Source of the DNA: Darksidea phi
Lineage: Eukaryota > Ascomycota > Dothideomycetes > Pleosporales > Lentitheciaceae
DNA length: 64,000 bases
Assembly (NCBI GenBank): GCA_030770425.1
Contig: JASJFT010000191.1
Location: 23,862 to 87,861, forward strand
Direction: 5' to 3'
Part shown: in pieces, positions 48,851-63,246 of the stretch
Layout of the letters: every line of letters begins with the position of its first letter
Position numbering within the stretch: the first letter of the stretch is position 1
The notes under the pieces: model-generated
The model's database searches: none
Told to the model about the DNA's origin: nothing
Seen by the model: only the letters and a program-made list of their open reading frames with translations
Position numbers and translations under genes: made by a program

Positions 48851-51800
48851 AAAAATATATAAGTAAAATTCTAGATAAGTTTAAAAAGACTAGACTATAA
48901 GTCGATATTAAAAAGAGTAAGTTTATAGTTACTAAGGTAAAGTTTTTAAATTTTATTATTAATATTAAAGGGATTTATATAGACCTAGATAAGATAGTAG
49001 CTATTAAAGATTAAGAGGAATCTACTATTTTAAAAGGATTATAAGCTTATCTAAGCTTCTATAACTACTACTATAAGTAGTTAAAAGACTATAGTTACGT
49101 AGTTCGTTTATTTACCTAATTATTATAAAAGAGAAAATTTTATACCTTTAGACCTAAAGAGTAAGTTATATTTAAAAAAAGTAAGGTATTATTATATTTA
49201 AATATTATTATAAGATATTACTTATTCTATTATAAAACTTATATAGAAACTAATATAAGCGATAGTATCTTAGTAGATACCTTTATATAGTTTTAAGATA
49301 ATAAAATCTAACGATCTATAGTCTACTTTATAAAGATAATAAAGTTTATAAAAATAAATTATAAGATCTATAATAAAGAGATACTCGTAGTTATAAAAGG
49401 ATTAAATAAATAAAAGGCTTAGTTTATAAAATTATAACTAAGTAAACCCTTTTAAATTATTACTAATTACTAGATACTAGAGTATTTTTCGACTAAGTAT
49501 AAACTAACCCTATAATAGACTTATTAGGCTAAGAAGCTTATAGACTACTACTATACTATTTATTATTATCCTAGAACTACTAATATTATTACGAATACCC
49601 TCTTTTAAAAATAAAAGGAGTTAAAAACTTAGAAGAAAAAAAATAAAGCTATTAGGACTTATATCTTTATTCCTTCTAGATAGACCTTAATTATAATAGC
49701 TATCTTAATAGCTACTACTAATACCTAGAATCTTAAATATAAAATTAAAGCTTATTCTTATCTATTTCTTAATTATATACTTTATAAAAATCGTATATAT
49801 ATTATACTTAAATTAGAGTAAAAGTTAGCTTATTAAGAATATAAGTATTTATTTTTAACCTTATCTAAACTTCTTCTTTAAAAAGAGAAGTTAATAGTAT
49901 TTAAAATAGGGTTTCTTAAGATCTATCTTATCTAGGTAGTATATACTACGTAGATTACTACTTATTTAGATATAAAGAAAACTATTAGACTCCTAAGAGA
50001 CCTATACTATTAGAGTATAATAAATAAAAATATAAAATATTATATAAGAAACTATAAGTAGTACTAATAGAGTTATAAATCTTAAAATAAGATTCTAGGT
50101 CTTCTTAAACTACTTCCTATACCTAAAAGAATATAGAAAGATATCTTTATAGACTTTAAAAGCTTCTTAAAGAATTATAAAGAATATAATAATATATTCG
50201 TAATAATATATAAATTATTAAAATATACTTTCTTATTATTCTACTTTAAGACTATTACTACTAAAGATATAGCTACTCTCTACTATATATATATATAGTA
50301 AGTCTTTAGTCCCTTATATATTATAATCTTAAATTAAAACCTATAATTCGTATTAGACTTTATAAAAGAATTATATAAATTTATAAAAATTAGCTAGTTA
50401 TTATCTATAATCTACTATTTATAGACTAATAGTAATACGAAAGTTTTTAATTAATAGCTAAACTAATAATTACGTCTTTTTATAAACTTCTATTAGAATA
50501 ACTAGTCTAATCTTCTACTTAGTATAGACTAGATCTAGGTAATTCTTCTATATAATATAATAGGATTTTCCTTATTTAAGATCGAATTTAGCTATAAGGC
50601 TTATTACTACTAGAACTAGTAAGAATATATTTATAAACCTTTTAAATTACTAAATAATATAACTATATAAATAGTCTAAGAGTTTATAAAAATCTAAGCT
50701 AATATAGTCTAATAGATTTACGACTACGTCTAAGCTAATATTATAATAGCTTAGAAAGTCTAAAGCTAATAAGCTAATAAAAAATACTACCTTCTAGATT
50801 TCGATATAGAAGATTAAGTCTATATTATATCTAAGGGATTTATTACCTTAAGACTAAGCTTAAAATTAGATTAGTAAATATATAGACCTTATTTTATTAT
50901 TAGCTAAAGATATAGCTTCTATATAGTCTAGTTACCCTTTTATATAAAGATATATAATATTTTTTATATAGATAGATTATATAAAGCTATATAAGATCTA
51001 TTACCTAATTAAGTACTTTATAAAGAACTAGCTATAGAAGTAAATAGATATCCTAAATAGCTAGTAGTTTATATTCTTAATAGTCGAATCGTTTATAGTA
51101 AGCTCTACTATTAAATAAAATAGATAGACTATAATCTAGATCTAATCTATTACCTAGTAAGCGATTTTATAAATATAATCTAAAAAGTAAAAGAGTTTTA
51201 TAATAAGTATTTTAATAAGCTAGGTCTACCTAAACGGCTAGTCTAGTAGTTAGAAGCTATATTATAAGATAAGTTTCTTAGCCCCTAGTTAGAAGACGAG
51301 ATATTAATTAAGATAAAAATCTAAAAAAATCGCTAGTATCGAGTATAGGCCCCCGTTCTTTATAGTCTACTAAAATAGATAGTATATAGCCTAGAGCTTA
51401 TAGTAATTACCTCTAAGCTTAGAGTACCTCTTCTTTATAATCTATTAAAATAAGTAATATAATATCTAGAGTTTATAATAATTATCTCTAAGCTTAGAAT
51501 ACTCTTTTATAGCCTCGCTTTACTATAGATAGAGATATAGAAGGAGTAAATCTTATTCTCTAATAAAGCTATATATATATAACTTCTAAATAATATAAAA
51601 AATTAAATTACTAGTATTCTCTTATATATTCTATAATACTCTTTAAATATATTAAGCGCGTTACGTAGTATATATATTAGAAAAATATTTTTTAAATAAT
51701 AATTTATATAGTAAAATAAGTAGATATATATAGGACTATATAACGTTAATATACTTTAAGAATAATTTAGAGGGTACTAGTTAAATTATTTTTTAAATAG

Positions 51801-51932
51801 GAAGTAATAGATATAAATATCTATCTATCTTCTTTATTTCTCTCTCTCCTTCTCTTCCTCTAAAAGCGTTTTTTCTTAATTATTCGTTTACTAGGCCCTT
51901 AAGAATAAGACCTTATTTTAAGAGGAAGATAA

Positions 51933-52200
51933 TATTATAACCTATTCTTTAGGTAATCTAGTTATTTTACTTATTTTCTATTTCGATTAGTAGATTAGGT
52001 AATCCCGAGAATTAGTCTAATAGTTAATTAGTTTATTTAGTATACTAAGCCCTATTTAGGTATAAGAATCCTCTATTCTTATACTCTTATAGTACTATCT
52101 TAGAATAGCTTTAATATACCAATTCTACTATTAGTTAATTAGAAGACTACTTTAGCTATTATAACTTCTAGTTAATTATACTTAGTCCTAGAATCTTATA
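51933..52200 (+). repeat. 3' LTR of nested insertion 1
   Basis: 268 bp, same length as the 5' LTR; followed by AAATC. Confidence 0.85.
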
Positions 52201-52230
52201 AAATCCTAGTTTATAATAATTAATATAGAG

Positions 52231-52694
52231 TATTATAAACTAAATATATACTATAAAATAGTAATAAGAAGAATTACCTAAGATTAAATCTATTACTAGC
52301 TCTAATATAGAATATAACGATTATAACTATAGTATAAATAATAATTAGTATAAATAGCTTTACTAGGAAGTTACGTAATAGATTTATACCTTAGTAAGAA
52401 TAGATTTAAGAATTATATAATAGCTTAGTAGATCTATTAGAATAGAGTTATAAAGCTATAGTTTAGTAGATCTATAGGTATAAAGTTATAGATTTAAGAA
52501 AATTAAATTAATATATAATAACTATAAATCTTCTAAATAGTCTTTCTTCTATATAGTTAATTTAAATCTAGATTAATCCTTACCTATTAACGTAATTAAA
52601 TTATTACCTATTTATTTTTACTTCTTTTTTCCTATCTTAAGTATAAACCCTAAACGAGGCTAAATAATCTATTAGGCCTAGACTCTATTTAATA
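52231..52694 (+). repeat. 5' LTR of nested insertion 2
   Basis: 464 bp; near-identical to the solo LTR at 1362-1826 and to the 3' LTR. Confidence 0.85.
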
Positions 52695-55409
52695 CCTTAA
52701 CTATCTAGTAGGTAGGAATAGCTAACTACGATAATAGAAGAAGAAATTAGATAAAGTAGAGTAGTATAGCCGTTAACTTAGGTAGAATCCTCTAAGATAG
52801 GAAGCTATTAGGAATTTAGTTTCTTAGAAGATAGTATAACTATAGAAAACTTTAAAAGAGTTATTAAGAATTAGTATATATTTAAGAAGAGGGAGAATAT
52901 ATTAAAAGTTTAGCTTATAAAGTTAATTACCTAACTTTAGAAATATATAAGTAAATTATTAAAGCTTAAAGAACTAGAGAAGTTTAATAAAATAAGATTA
53001 AAACTTAAAGAATTCCTAACTAATATAATAATCTACCTTAACCTTAATAGAATAAAATTATCTATTAAAAGTAATAAAGTATTATTCGTAGTAGCTTAGT
53101 TTATAGGAAAAGCTATTACTTAGTTTAAGATATATCTAAATAAATAATTATAACTATTAAAGACTTAGTAAAGTAACGAAATAAAGACTATCTTCTTAAG
53201 TTATAAATATTTTAAGAATAAGCTATATATTACTTTTAAAAATATTAATTTAAAAAGATTAATAGAATAAAAAATTATATATCTTAGATAGATAAAATCT
53301 ATTATAATCTATATATTTAAGTTTAAATAACTTATTATAAAGATTTAATAGGAAGAGATAGCCCTTATATTATAATATTATAAAGGACTAAAAGATTATA
53401 TCTATTATAAAATAATTCGAATAGAATAACCCTAGACTATAAGAGGACTAATCGAATAAGCTATTAAAATTAATAATAACCTCTATCTCTAGAATCTAGA
53501 AAGAAAGGGGAAGATTAAATTCTATAAAAAGAAAAAGGAAGAAAAATACTATAAACTAGAGGTAATAGTCCTAGGGGCTAGCTTAGAACCTAAGAAAGAG
53601 AAATAGAACTTTAAGAAATAAGAGCTCTACGAGAAGTAAGTATACTTTAAATATAAAAAGTAGAGATATCTAATAAAAGATTATAGATTAGATCTAAGAA
53701 AGGAGAAATTCTAATATACTTAGTAGAGTAAAAGGAATAGAGTAGCTATAATATAAGAATATAATACTATATATTAAATAACTTATATACGCGATTAGTA
53801 TAAGATATACTATAAAGTTAAGTTAAATACTAGTTATTAATTATAGAAATAGTAGGTAGCTATAATTTAAAAGTCTTAAAAAAGAGTTTCGTTCTTACTA
53901 AAAATATAAAAAGAAGTATCTAAGAAAGGCTTATTTATAGAGTAGAAAGACTTTAATAATATCTTAAATATATCGTTATAAATAGTTAATAATAGTAATA
54001 AGTTTTTAGAACTAGAAGAAGAAAACCTAGTTACGTTATATAAGAATACTAAATATTTATAGATAATTTAACCCTTTAAGAAAGAAATAGAACTAATACT
54101 AGAACTTAATATAACTTATATTCGAGTCTTATAGTTTATAAAAAAAACTATAATACTTTTAATAATATAGTAGATTTACGAGGAATAATCTAAATCTTAT
54201 CTAATATATCGACTATTTAAAGATTTTAAATAATAGGTTAAATAGAACTTTATTATTATAAACCTTATATCTAATTAAGAAACTTAGAAGAAAATATAGT
54301 ATATTATAAAAATAATTAATAAAGAATAATTATAATATATAGTAATTAAATAATAGATTTCTAGATAAATAATCTTTATAAAATATAATAATTAAAAATA
54401 TAAAGTTAATCTAGAAGATAACCTATAGTATAAAATAAGATATCTAGTATACTTTAAGATTATATAGATCTTATATATATAAAGAGAATATAGACTCTAT
54501 AAGGAAGTAAAATAAAAAAATAATTACTACCTAGTAAAAGACTATAATAAAAGGATTATCTAAGTAGTTATACTAAAAGTAGTATATAGATAATAATAAT
54601 CTAAGAATTAATAATAAAAGGGATATATTAGAATTATATCTAGACTACTTCTACTATTAAACTATATTTTAAAAAGATTATAATATAAATATCTAGAGAA
54701 TAAATATTTAAAGTATATTTAGACTAAAATTAATACAAAGTATTAGCTAAAAAAGATAAGAATTTAAGAAACTAGAGGATAGAACTATATATATATCTAA
54801 GAAATCTATTAAGAAAAAATAATTACTACCTTAATTAATAATAGAGCTATATAGAACTTTATTAGTAAGAACTTTATCTAATAAAGAAAGATTTCTTAAT
54901 AGAAGAAATAATATTCTAATATTATATATACTATTAAAGAAAAACCCTTTAATAAACCTATAATATATAAAATTAGAGATAAGCTTAGCCTATATAACTA
55001 GAAAAAGGAAAATAAAATACTCGATATTATAAAGATATTAAAAGACTAAAATATAATCTTAAGAATACTATAGTTATAAGAAACTAACCTATATATTTAG
55101 TAATTAAATCGATAAGTAATATTCTTATAGGAAAAGACTAATATAACTAAAGAAGATTATAGTATCCTAGAATATTATAAGGAATAGGAAGAATTATTTT
55201 AAGAATCTAAAAAAAGTCTATCCTAGTACTAGTCCTAGGATTATACGATCCTACTATAGAAAGGAAAAACTCTAGGATTCGGACTAATCTATAAGTTAAC
55301 CGAGGAAGAAGAAAAGATTATAATAAAATATCTCGAAGATAACCTTATAAAAAGATATATTTAATATTTAAATTTATCTATAGAATACCTAGTTCTCTTC
55401 GTACTTAAG

Positions 55410-55800
55410 AAGGGTACTATAGAACTATAATTATATATTAATTATCGAATATTTAATAATATTATAATTATATATTAATTATCGAATATTTAATAATATT
55501 ATAATTAAGAACTAATATCTACTATTTCTAATATCGGAAATATAAGATTAACTAAGAAAAACTAAATAGTTTATATAATTAGATATCTAAAATATATACT
55601 ACTAGATTAGAATTAAGAAAGGTAAAAAATAGAAGATAGCCTTTAGAATAAAGAAAGGACTATATAAGTATTAAGTAATACCTTTTAAACTTATTAACGT
55701 ATCTACGATATTTTAGAAATAGATTAATAATATTTTATAAAACTACTTCGATTAATTTATAATAGTATACCTCGATAATATTCTAATCTATTTTAAAATA
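55410..55800 (+). pseudogene. Ty3 reverse transcriptase relic (insertion 2)
   Basis: Through stops: YINYRIFNNI, then NIYY-IRIKKGKK, KIAFRIKKGLY, VIPFKLINVSTIF (family MPFGLTNAPATF), and the catalytic box VYLDNILIYF with the second Asp changed to Asn. A 37-bp tandem duplication at 55427-55500 interrupts it near the start. Confidence 0.85.
55427..55500. repeat. Perfect 37-bp tandem duplication in RT
   Basis: Copies at 55427-55463 and 55464-55500 are identical. 37 is not a multiple of three, so it shifts the frame inside the VDYRxLN region. The copies show no difference although surrounding DNA is saturated with RIP, so the duplication most likely came after RIP. Confidence 0.9.
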
Positions 55801-56899
55801 GAAAGAGAATACGAAGAATATATAAAGAAGATTTTATAAATATTTAAAGAAGTATAATTATACCTTTATCTATAAAAATATAAATTCTATATATAAGAAA
55901 TAGAGTTTCTAGGATTTATTATTAGACCTAGAGAAATTAAAGTAGATCTATAATAAATTAAAAAAATTAAAGAATAGCTAATATTTAAGAATCTTAAGGA
56001 ACTATAATTATTTCTAGAATTCTATAACTTTTACTAAAAACTAATATTATAATAGAGCGCGATAATAATACTACTTATATAACTTATAAAAAAAGATTAA
56101 CCCTTTAAATAAAAGGAGGAATATTAATAAACTTTTAAGAAAATTAAAGAATAGTTTACTAAAGAACTAGTAATTAAGATATATAATTTTATAGAACTAT
56201 TAATTATTAAGATAGACGCGTTAGACTATATAATAGAAGTAGTACTATTATAGAAAGATAATAAAGATAATCTTAGACTAGTATACTACTTTTTATAGAA
56301 GATATTACTAGCTAAACTTAACTATAATATCTATAATAAAGAGTTACTAGTAATTATTAAAGTACTAAAGGAATCAAGATCTAATTTATAAGAATCTAAA
56401 TACCCTATTATAATCTATATAGATTATAAGAATCTAATAGAATTCTTAATAAATAAATCTTTAATTAGAAGATAGATATAATAGGTATAAACCCTTATAA
56501 CCTATAATATTAAGATCGTATATACTAAAGGATTAGAAAATAGATAAGTAGATATACTTAGTAGAAGACCTAACTACTAAGGAATAGAGAAACCTAGTAT
56601 AGCTATTCTTAAGCTATAACTAGATAAAATAATTACTTATAACTACCGAAAGCTAGTAGGAATATAAGAAATAGTACTTAAATTAGAAGAAAATAAATAG
56701 ATCTAATAGATCTATATAGCTACTACGAAAGTAATAAATAAATAAAATAAAATCTAAGAAGTAATTTAAGAAAAAGATAGAATTATTTATATATTTTAAA
56801 AAGCTTATATATCTAAGATAATATAGAAGGAATTTATTAGATAATATTATAAAGTACTAGTATATAGATACTAAGAAGTAGAAAAGACTCTTAAATAAT

Positions 56900-57480
56900 T
56901 AATAAGAACGTACTATTTTTTATATATAAGATAATTAATAATATAAATTCTTATAGAATATATAGATTATTATTATAATAAATATATAAGGTATATATCT
57001 TATAAAATACTATAACTAATAGAAAATATAAAAGAATTATAGAAGATTATAACTATAGACTTTATTATATAACTACTATACTTAAAAGAACTAATAATAG
57101 AAGTATTCTATAATATTATACTAGTAGTAATAAATAAGTTTACTAAGTATATATACTTTATTCTATATATAGATAAGAAAAATACTATAAAATAACTTAT
57201 CTATACCCTACTAAGATATATATTTAGTAAATATAGAATACCTAATAAATTTATCTTAGATAAAGATATTAAATTTATAATAAAGTTTTAATAGATTCTT
57301 ATAGCTAAATTAGAAATAAAATATAGTATATTAACTATATATTATCTATAAATAAATAGACTAATAGAATAAATAAACTAAATAGTAGAGTAATATCTTA
57401 GATACTATCTAAACTACTATTAAAATAACTAGGTTATACTTTTACTTATAGTATAATTTACGTATAATAGTTTATAATAT
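56900..57480 (+). pseudogene. Integrase core relic (insertion 2)
   Basis: Reads through stops as TKYIYFI, FILDKDIKFI, LTIYYL-INRLIE-IN-IVE-YLRYYLNYY; this follows the fungal Ty3 integrase pattern (SDRGxxF, TAYHPQTDGQTERxNQ, LEQYLR). In family members it inserts the cDNA and leaves 5-bp target copies, as seen here. Confidence 0.75.
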
Positions 57481-57943
57481 AGTATAATAAGAATAATACT
57501 CTTCTTTATAAACTACGGAATTAAACTAAAAATATATAAAGAATCTAGATAACTTTAATCTTATAGCTAAAATAGAGAAGAAATAATAAAAATTATTTTA
57601 TAAATATACTAATAGCTTAAGAAAAATATAGAGTTTCTTTAAAATAGAATAAGTAAATACTACGATAAGAAGTAAAAAAAGTATCTACTTTTAAAGAGGG
57701 AGAAAAGGTATAATTACTACGAAAAAATATTAAAAATAAGTAATCTAATAGTAAATTAGACTATACTAAAATCGATTCTTATAAGATTAAAAAATAAGTC
57801 TTACTCGTAAACTACTAACTAAGACTACCTTTATAAATAAAAATCTATTCTATATTTTATATTAGCTTATTAGAAAAAGTACTATAGAACGCTAGACTAG
57901 TAGTATATAAAGTAAATATATATAGAGAAGATAATAAAGAATA

Positions 57944-58090
57944 GAAAGTAGAGGAGATTCTAGATAATAATATTAGAAATAGAAAAAACTACTATCTAAT
58001 TAAATAGTAAGGGATAGATAAAAAAGAAAACTTATAAAAATAAACCTAGGAATCTAAAGATAATCTTAATTATTTTAAGAAGCTTATAAA
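57944..58090 (+). pseudogene. Chromodomain relic at the Pol C-terminus
   Basis: Reads EVEEILDNNIRNRKNYYLIK, two stops where WQ or WK is expected, GIDKKENL, then stops around the TWEP position, and DNLNYFKKL. This matches the chromodomain consensus (VEEILDxRxxxxxxxYLIKWxGYxxxxxTWEPxxNL). Chromodomains steer chromovirus integration to heterochromatin, which fits repeated insertion into the same block. Confidence 0.85.
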
Positions 58091-58838
58091 GTACTAAAAC
58101 TATAACTTTAAAGGAAACTTAAAGATAAGGTAAATTTACTTTATAATAAGTTAAGAAGATTAGTATTATCTACGATATAATAAGAGATATTTAATAAATT
58201 AAAAGAAGTAATATTATTTATAAGTAATATCTAGAGTAGTTAAAGAGGCCTTTAAATTCTCCTACTACCCTAGTCGTCGAAGCTCTACCTCCTCTTTATT
58301 TAGCTTAGCTTCTAGTACTTAGGATTATACTACCGACTTCTTATAAAGAACTATCCTCTATTTCTCTAAATAATATACTCGTATTTAAGCCTTTACTAGC
58401 TTATTAAGAAGCTCGTTCTAAGCTTTTTAAGCCTTCTCTAATTATTATTAAAGTTTCTCTTTTATATAGTTAATAAATCTTACTAATAATAATAAGCTCT
58501 AATATATAAGTTTTACTACTTAATATAGATAAATCTTTTAATAATAAAATACTAGATATATAATAAGAACTTTATATATTAGTATAAATATACGTCTTAT
58601 AATATCTACTATCCTTAGATAAGATAATATATAGTATTCCTAACTATAAATAATAACTATAAGGAAATATTTTAAAGCTATAATAAAGAATTTTATTAGT
58701 AAAAGTAATATATTTTTAAGTTTTATATAATACTATAATAAATAATAACGACCTCTTAAAATAGGGTCCTAATACTAATATAGTCGAATACTAGATTCGA
58801 AATAACCTCTAAGTCGAAGATTTAGAAAGAGAAAATAA

Positions 58839-59302
58839 TATTATAAACTAAATATATATTATAGAATAGTAGTAAGAAGAGCTATTTAAGATTAAATCTA
58901 TTACTAGCTCTAATATAAAATACGATAATTATAATTATAGTATAAATAATAATTAGTATAAACGGCTTTACTAGGAAGTTATATAATAGATCTATATCTT
59001 AGTAAAAATAGATCTAAGGATTATATAATAGCTTAGTAAATCTATTAGAATAAAGCTATAGAGCTATAGCTTAGTAGATCTATAGATATAAAGCTATAAA
59101 TCTAAGAAAACTAAATTAATATATAATAACTATAAATCTTCTAGATAGTCTTTCTTCTATATAGTTAATTTAAATCTAGATTAATTCTTATCTATTAACG
59201 TAATTAAACTATTATCTACTTATTTCTACTTCTTCTTTCCTATCTTAAGTATAAATCCTAAATAAGACTAAATAATCTATTAGGTCTAAACCCTATTTAA
59301 TA
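58839..59302 (+). repeat. 3' LTR of nested insertion 2
   Basis: 464 bp, equal in length to the 5' LTR; purine tract directly upstream. Confidence 0.85.
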
Positions 59303-60699
59303 TAAAGAATCTACGAAATCTCTATTATATATTATAGAATATCTTAGTATAATATTTAATCTTTATAGAGACTATTACTTCTAGTTAAATATACTTAAAT
59401 AATCGATTTATAATTACTAAGAGGTAGTATAAGACTATTTCTTTAGTAGCTAGTAGCTCTATTATAAAGTCTATAGAAATTTAGAACTAAAAGTAATCTA
59501 TAATTAAAAGAGGTTAAAGTAGATTTTACTATTTCTTTTAGAATATATATATACTATAGTAGTAATAGTTTTAAACGTATCTTACTATATTCGTTAATAT
59601 TTTATTTTAATAATAGTTCTAGTATATTAGTTAAAAGGTAGTATTCTTATCTAGGTACTTTACTAGCTCTAATTTATAAAATTTTTAGATAACTATTATA
59701 GTTAAGAGTTCCTATACTAGTAACTAAATTATATTATATTATATTAGTATTTTATAAATACTTACTAAGTAGTCCTTAATCTATTATCTAGTTTCTACCT
59801 TTATAGGGAATATTTAGTCGTCTTATTATACTACTAGTAGTTAGATTATATATCTTAGATTCGTCTAAATAGCTTTATCTTAGAGCTCTTATATATAGGT
59901 ATCGATTTATATATAGTATTCTTTAGATACTATTATATCTACTATTATACTAGTTAAGATAGCTTAGACTAATCTTAAATATATTAGTATAGTTTCTTAT
60001 AGTTATAGATTCTTTATATTCTATTTCTAATAGCTTAATATATTAGGCCGTATTACTAATCGTCCTAGATAGTATTAGAGGTAGTAGTTAAACTATAATA
60101 GTATTTCTATCTATTAGTATTACTATTTACTAAGGGGTCGTATCTTTATAAAGTATTCTAGATTCTTATAATCTATAAAGATCTTAAAGGATCGTTTAAT
60201 ACTTTATAATTCTAGTATTTAGACTATTAAATATTAGACTACTATTAGAAGTTCTCTATTATAAATAGTATAGTTACGTTTTATAGATAATAAGATAGTT
60301 AAATAATAAGTAATTAGATACTATACCTCTTTCTTTTACTATAAGAGGTAGTCTTCTATTACCCCTTTTAAGTAGTTCGCTTCTACTATTATATCCTAAC
60401 TAGGGTCCTAGAGAAGTAGTATTAGTCCTATAATAAAAAGGTCTTTTATTCTTTTAAATATTTTATTTTCTTCCTTACTTTACTAAAATAGTATCTCTTT
60501 CTTTATTAACTAGTAAAGTAGGCTAGCGAGTTTAGAGAAGTTAACTACTATATTATAGTAGAAGTTTATAAATTCTATAAAGCTTTATATACCTTATACT
60601 AATATAAAAACTTTTTATTTCTTTATAGTTTAGATCTTTTTAGGGTTAGACTTAATTCTATACTTAATTTTAATAATATAGTCTAAGTACTTAATAGTC

Positions 60700-61250
60700 T
60701 TTATTATAAAGTAGTATTTCTAAAGGTCTAGATTTAAATTAGTATTATATAGAAGTATTAATATCCTTTTTATCTTTCTTATATAGTCCCTTTTTAAGTT
60801 CTCTAAGTAGATAAGGACGTTATTAAGATATATTATAAAGAAATTATTTAAGATTTCCTTTAATACTAAATTAATATAGTATTAGAATATTACTAGTACT
60901 TTTATAAGTCTAAATAAATATATTAGCTACTTAAATAGTCTAAACTAGATTTAGAATATAGTTAAGAACTCGTCTCTACTTATAACTTATAATTTATAAA
61001 ATACTACTTAGATATTAAGTTTTATAAACTACTTAGCCCTCTTAAGAGTACGTAGTATTTCCTTAATTAGTAATAAAAGGTAGTAGTTCTATTTTATAAG
61101 TATATTAAGGTCCTAGTAGTCGATATAGAGGTACTAGTTCTCTTCTAGTTTCTTAGCTATTAGTACTAGTATATCTATTAAAGAGAAGCTTACTTAGATT
61201 TATCCCTTATTTAGAAGGTTAATAAATTATCTATAGAGCTTTATTAGTTA
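60700..61250 (-). pseudogene. Ty3 reverse transcriptase relic of the split element
   Basis: Minus-strand catalytic region near 60790-60840 reads FFIIYLNNVLIYLENLK, family YLDDVLIYSED with both Asp changed to Asn. Upstream RT motifs run towards 61250. It shows that the split element points left. Confidence 0.75.
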
Positions 61251-63246
61251 ATCCCGTAGTATACTATATAGTAAGCCCTAAGGTACTTTAGGTAGTAAGC
61301 TATTTAGTCTTTATTTAAATTTTATATAATAGTCTATTTAGTTCTAGTATAGGAGTAGTTTAGTAGCTTTTTTCTTATTAAATAGATTCTAAAATAGTTC
61401 TAGATTAGCTAGAAGGGTCTTTCTATTCTTTATTAGGTCTATCCTTTTATAGTATCTTAATAGAATAGTTATAGCTAGAATTTAGATAATATTATATAGA
61501 TTTATTATAATAATATTTATATCTTAGCTTTACTTCTTCTTTATAAGTATAGAGAAGAATACTATTTCTAAAACCCTTATTAGTAGAGTACCTTCTTTTT
61601 ATTTTACTAATATCTTCTTTATAATAAGGTTATCTATACTTTTTATCTATAATTCTCTACGTCCTAGATCTATTATAATATTATTATAGGATAGCTATAG
61701 TAATTTAAGAATAAGATTATAGTCTAGTCCTAGTACTATATACTTTATAAGACGGGTCCTCTATCTATCTATATTATATTAAAGAATAGTTATCTAGATA
61801 ATAGATAGTTCGTCGATAAGTTCTACTACTTACCTAAGGTAGTAGAGTAGAATATTAATAGTTTTAGTATTTATCTATCTCGCTACTTCTTTACTTATAG
61901 TACTAAAATACTAATACTTTAAGTTAATTAGGGCGTTAATATAAAGAACGTTCTCTAAGAAGATAGAGACTAGAAATAAAGGTCTATCTATCTATTCTAA
62001 GATATCTACTATATCGTCGTTACGCCCTTCTATTTATTACTCCTCTACTATAGTATCTATACTTAGTCCCTATTTTAGACCTAAAGTAGAGGCTACTCTT
62101 TTTCTACTCTACTTTTATTCTTAGTTAATAATACGTTATCTACTATTAAGATAGTAATAGTCCGAATTACTATTATATTTAGGTAGTTCTATACTATATA
62201 TCCCTTCTTTTTATAATATATATATAGCTCTAGCTCGTAGTATTATTTATATAGTTCCTCTAAGATCTAGTTAACTCGTTTATCTCTTCTAGGTTATTTA
62301 TTAGAGTCTAAAGCTAGTACTAATATAATTATATCCCTAATAGCGTCTTTTCTAAATACTAGATTCTAGCTAGTTATATTATAGAACTTATCCTCTAAGG
62401 CTATTATTTTAATATTAATAGTAATATTATAGTATACTATTATAACTATAGAATAGTCTATTCGTAAGATATTATAGTTTAGGACTATTCTATATAGTTT
62501 CTTATTTAGCCCTTAATATAGCCTAATAAGTTTCTATTTATTACTTTAGATATTATTACTACTCTAAGCTAATAGTATTAAGAACCTAATAAAGAAGTTT
62601 AGAAAGAACTTATCTTTCTCTTATTAGATTAACTTAAGTTTTACTTAGATTCTTTCCTATATATATATATTACTATAATAGAACTATAGATATTTAAAGA
62701 AGATAGTTAGATTCTAGATACTATTTAATCCTTCTACTTAGTAGAATAGGGCTACTTCTTTTTATATATTTAATTCTAGGTTACTTTAAATAAAAATAAA
62801 TATATCCTTTTAAATTTCTATAAACTCTACGTTAGTCTATAGCTTATATTCTATTATTATCTACTATACTAGAAAGACTTTCTTATTATCTTTAAAGGGA
62901 GGTTCTATTAAAAGCTATTTATATTAGTACGCCGGTTTACTAGATTAAAGTATTAGTTTAATAGATTAAGATAGTTCTAGTAGTAGATTCGGAGTAGCTT
63001 AGAAGATTAAGGTATACTAGACTATACTTAGATTTCTTAGATTCTTAATTAACCTTATAAGCTCTTTAATTTAAATCTATAGTATTATTATCTTAGTTTA
63101 GTTATAGTTTCGTATCTTATATAGGTCCGTAAGTATTTATCTAATAGTTCTAAACTTAGACGTCTCTTCTAGATAGTTATTCTAATTACTACTATTTATC
63201 TCTTAGTACTTATAAAGGGAGTAGTTATTAGAAGATAGATATTAAT

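Larger units (their letters stand above)
44421..52200 (+). mobile_element. Full-length Ty3-type element, nested insertion 1
   Basis: 7,780 bp with two 268-bp LTRs (44421-44688 and 51933-52200) and a perfect AAATC target duplication (44416-44420, 52201-52205). A purine tract (AAGAGGAAGATAA) ends at 51932, right before the 3' LTR, so orientation is plus. Relics in order: gag, reverse transcriptase (FYIDY then KINIIIKKD, near 48500; KLDVY and DLITFK near 48620-48690), integrase, and a C-terminal GLPKRLV-like tail near 51220 typical of some fungal chromovirus-type Pol ends. No intact frame. The LTR family is the same as the solo LTR at 11270. Confidence 0.9.
52231..59302 (+). mobile_element. Full-length Ty3 chromovirus, nested insertion 2
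   Basis: 7,072 bp with two 464-bp LTRs (52231-52694 and 58839-59302). Flanks are TAGAG (52226-52230) and TAAAG (59303-59307), a target duplication with one G/A change. A purine tract at 58821-58838 precedes the 3' LTR. Relics in order: Gag (near 53040-53300, reading VLFVVAQFIGKAIT), reverse transcriptase (55410-55800), RNase H, integrase (about 56900-57480) and a C-terminal chromodomain (57944-58090), the layout of the Chromoviridae branch. The element is dead: TAA/TAG throughout. Confidence 0.9.
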
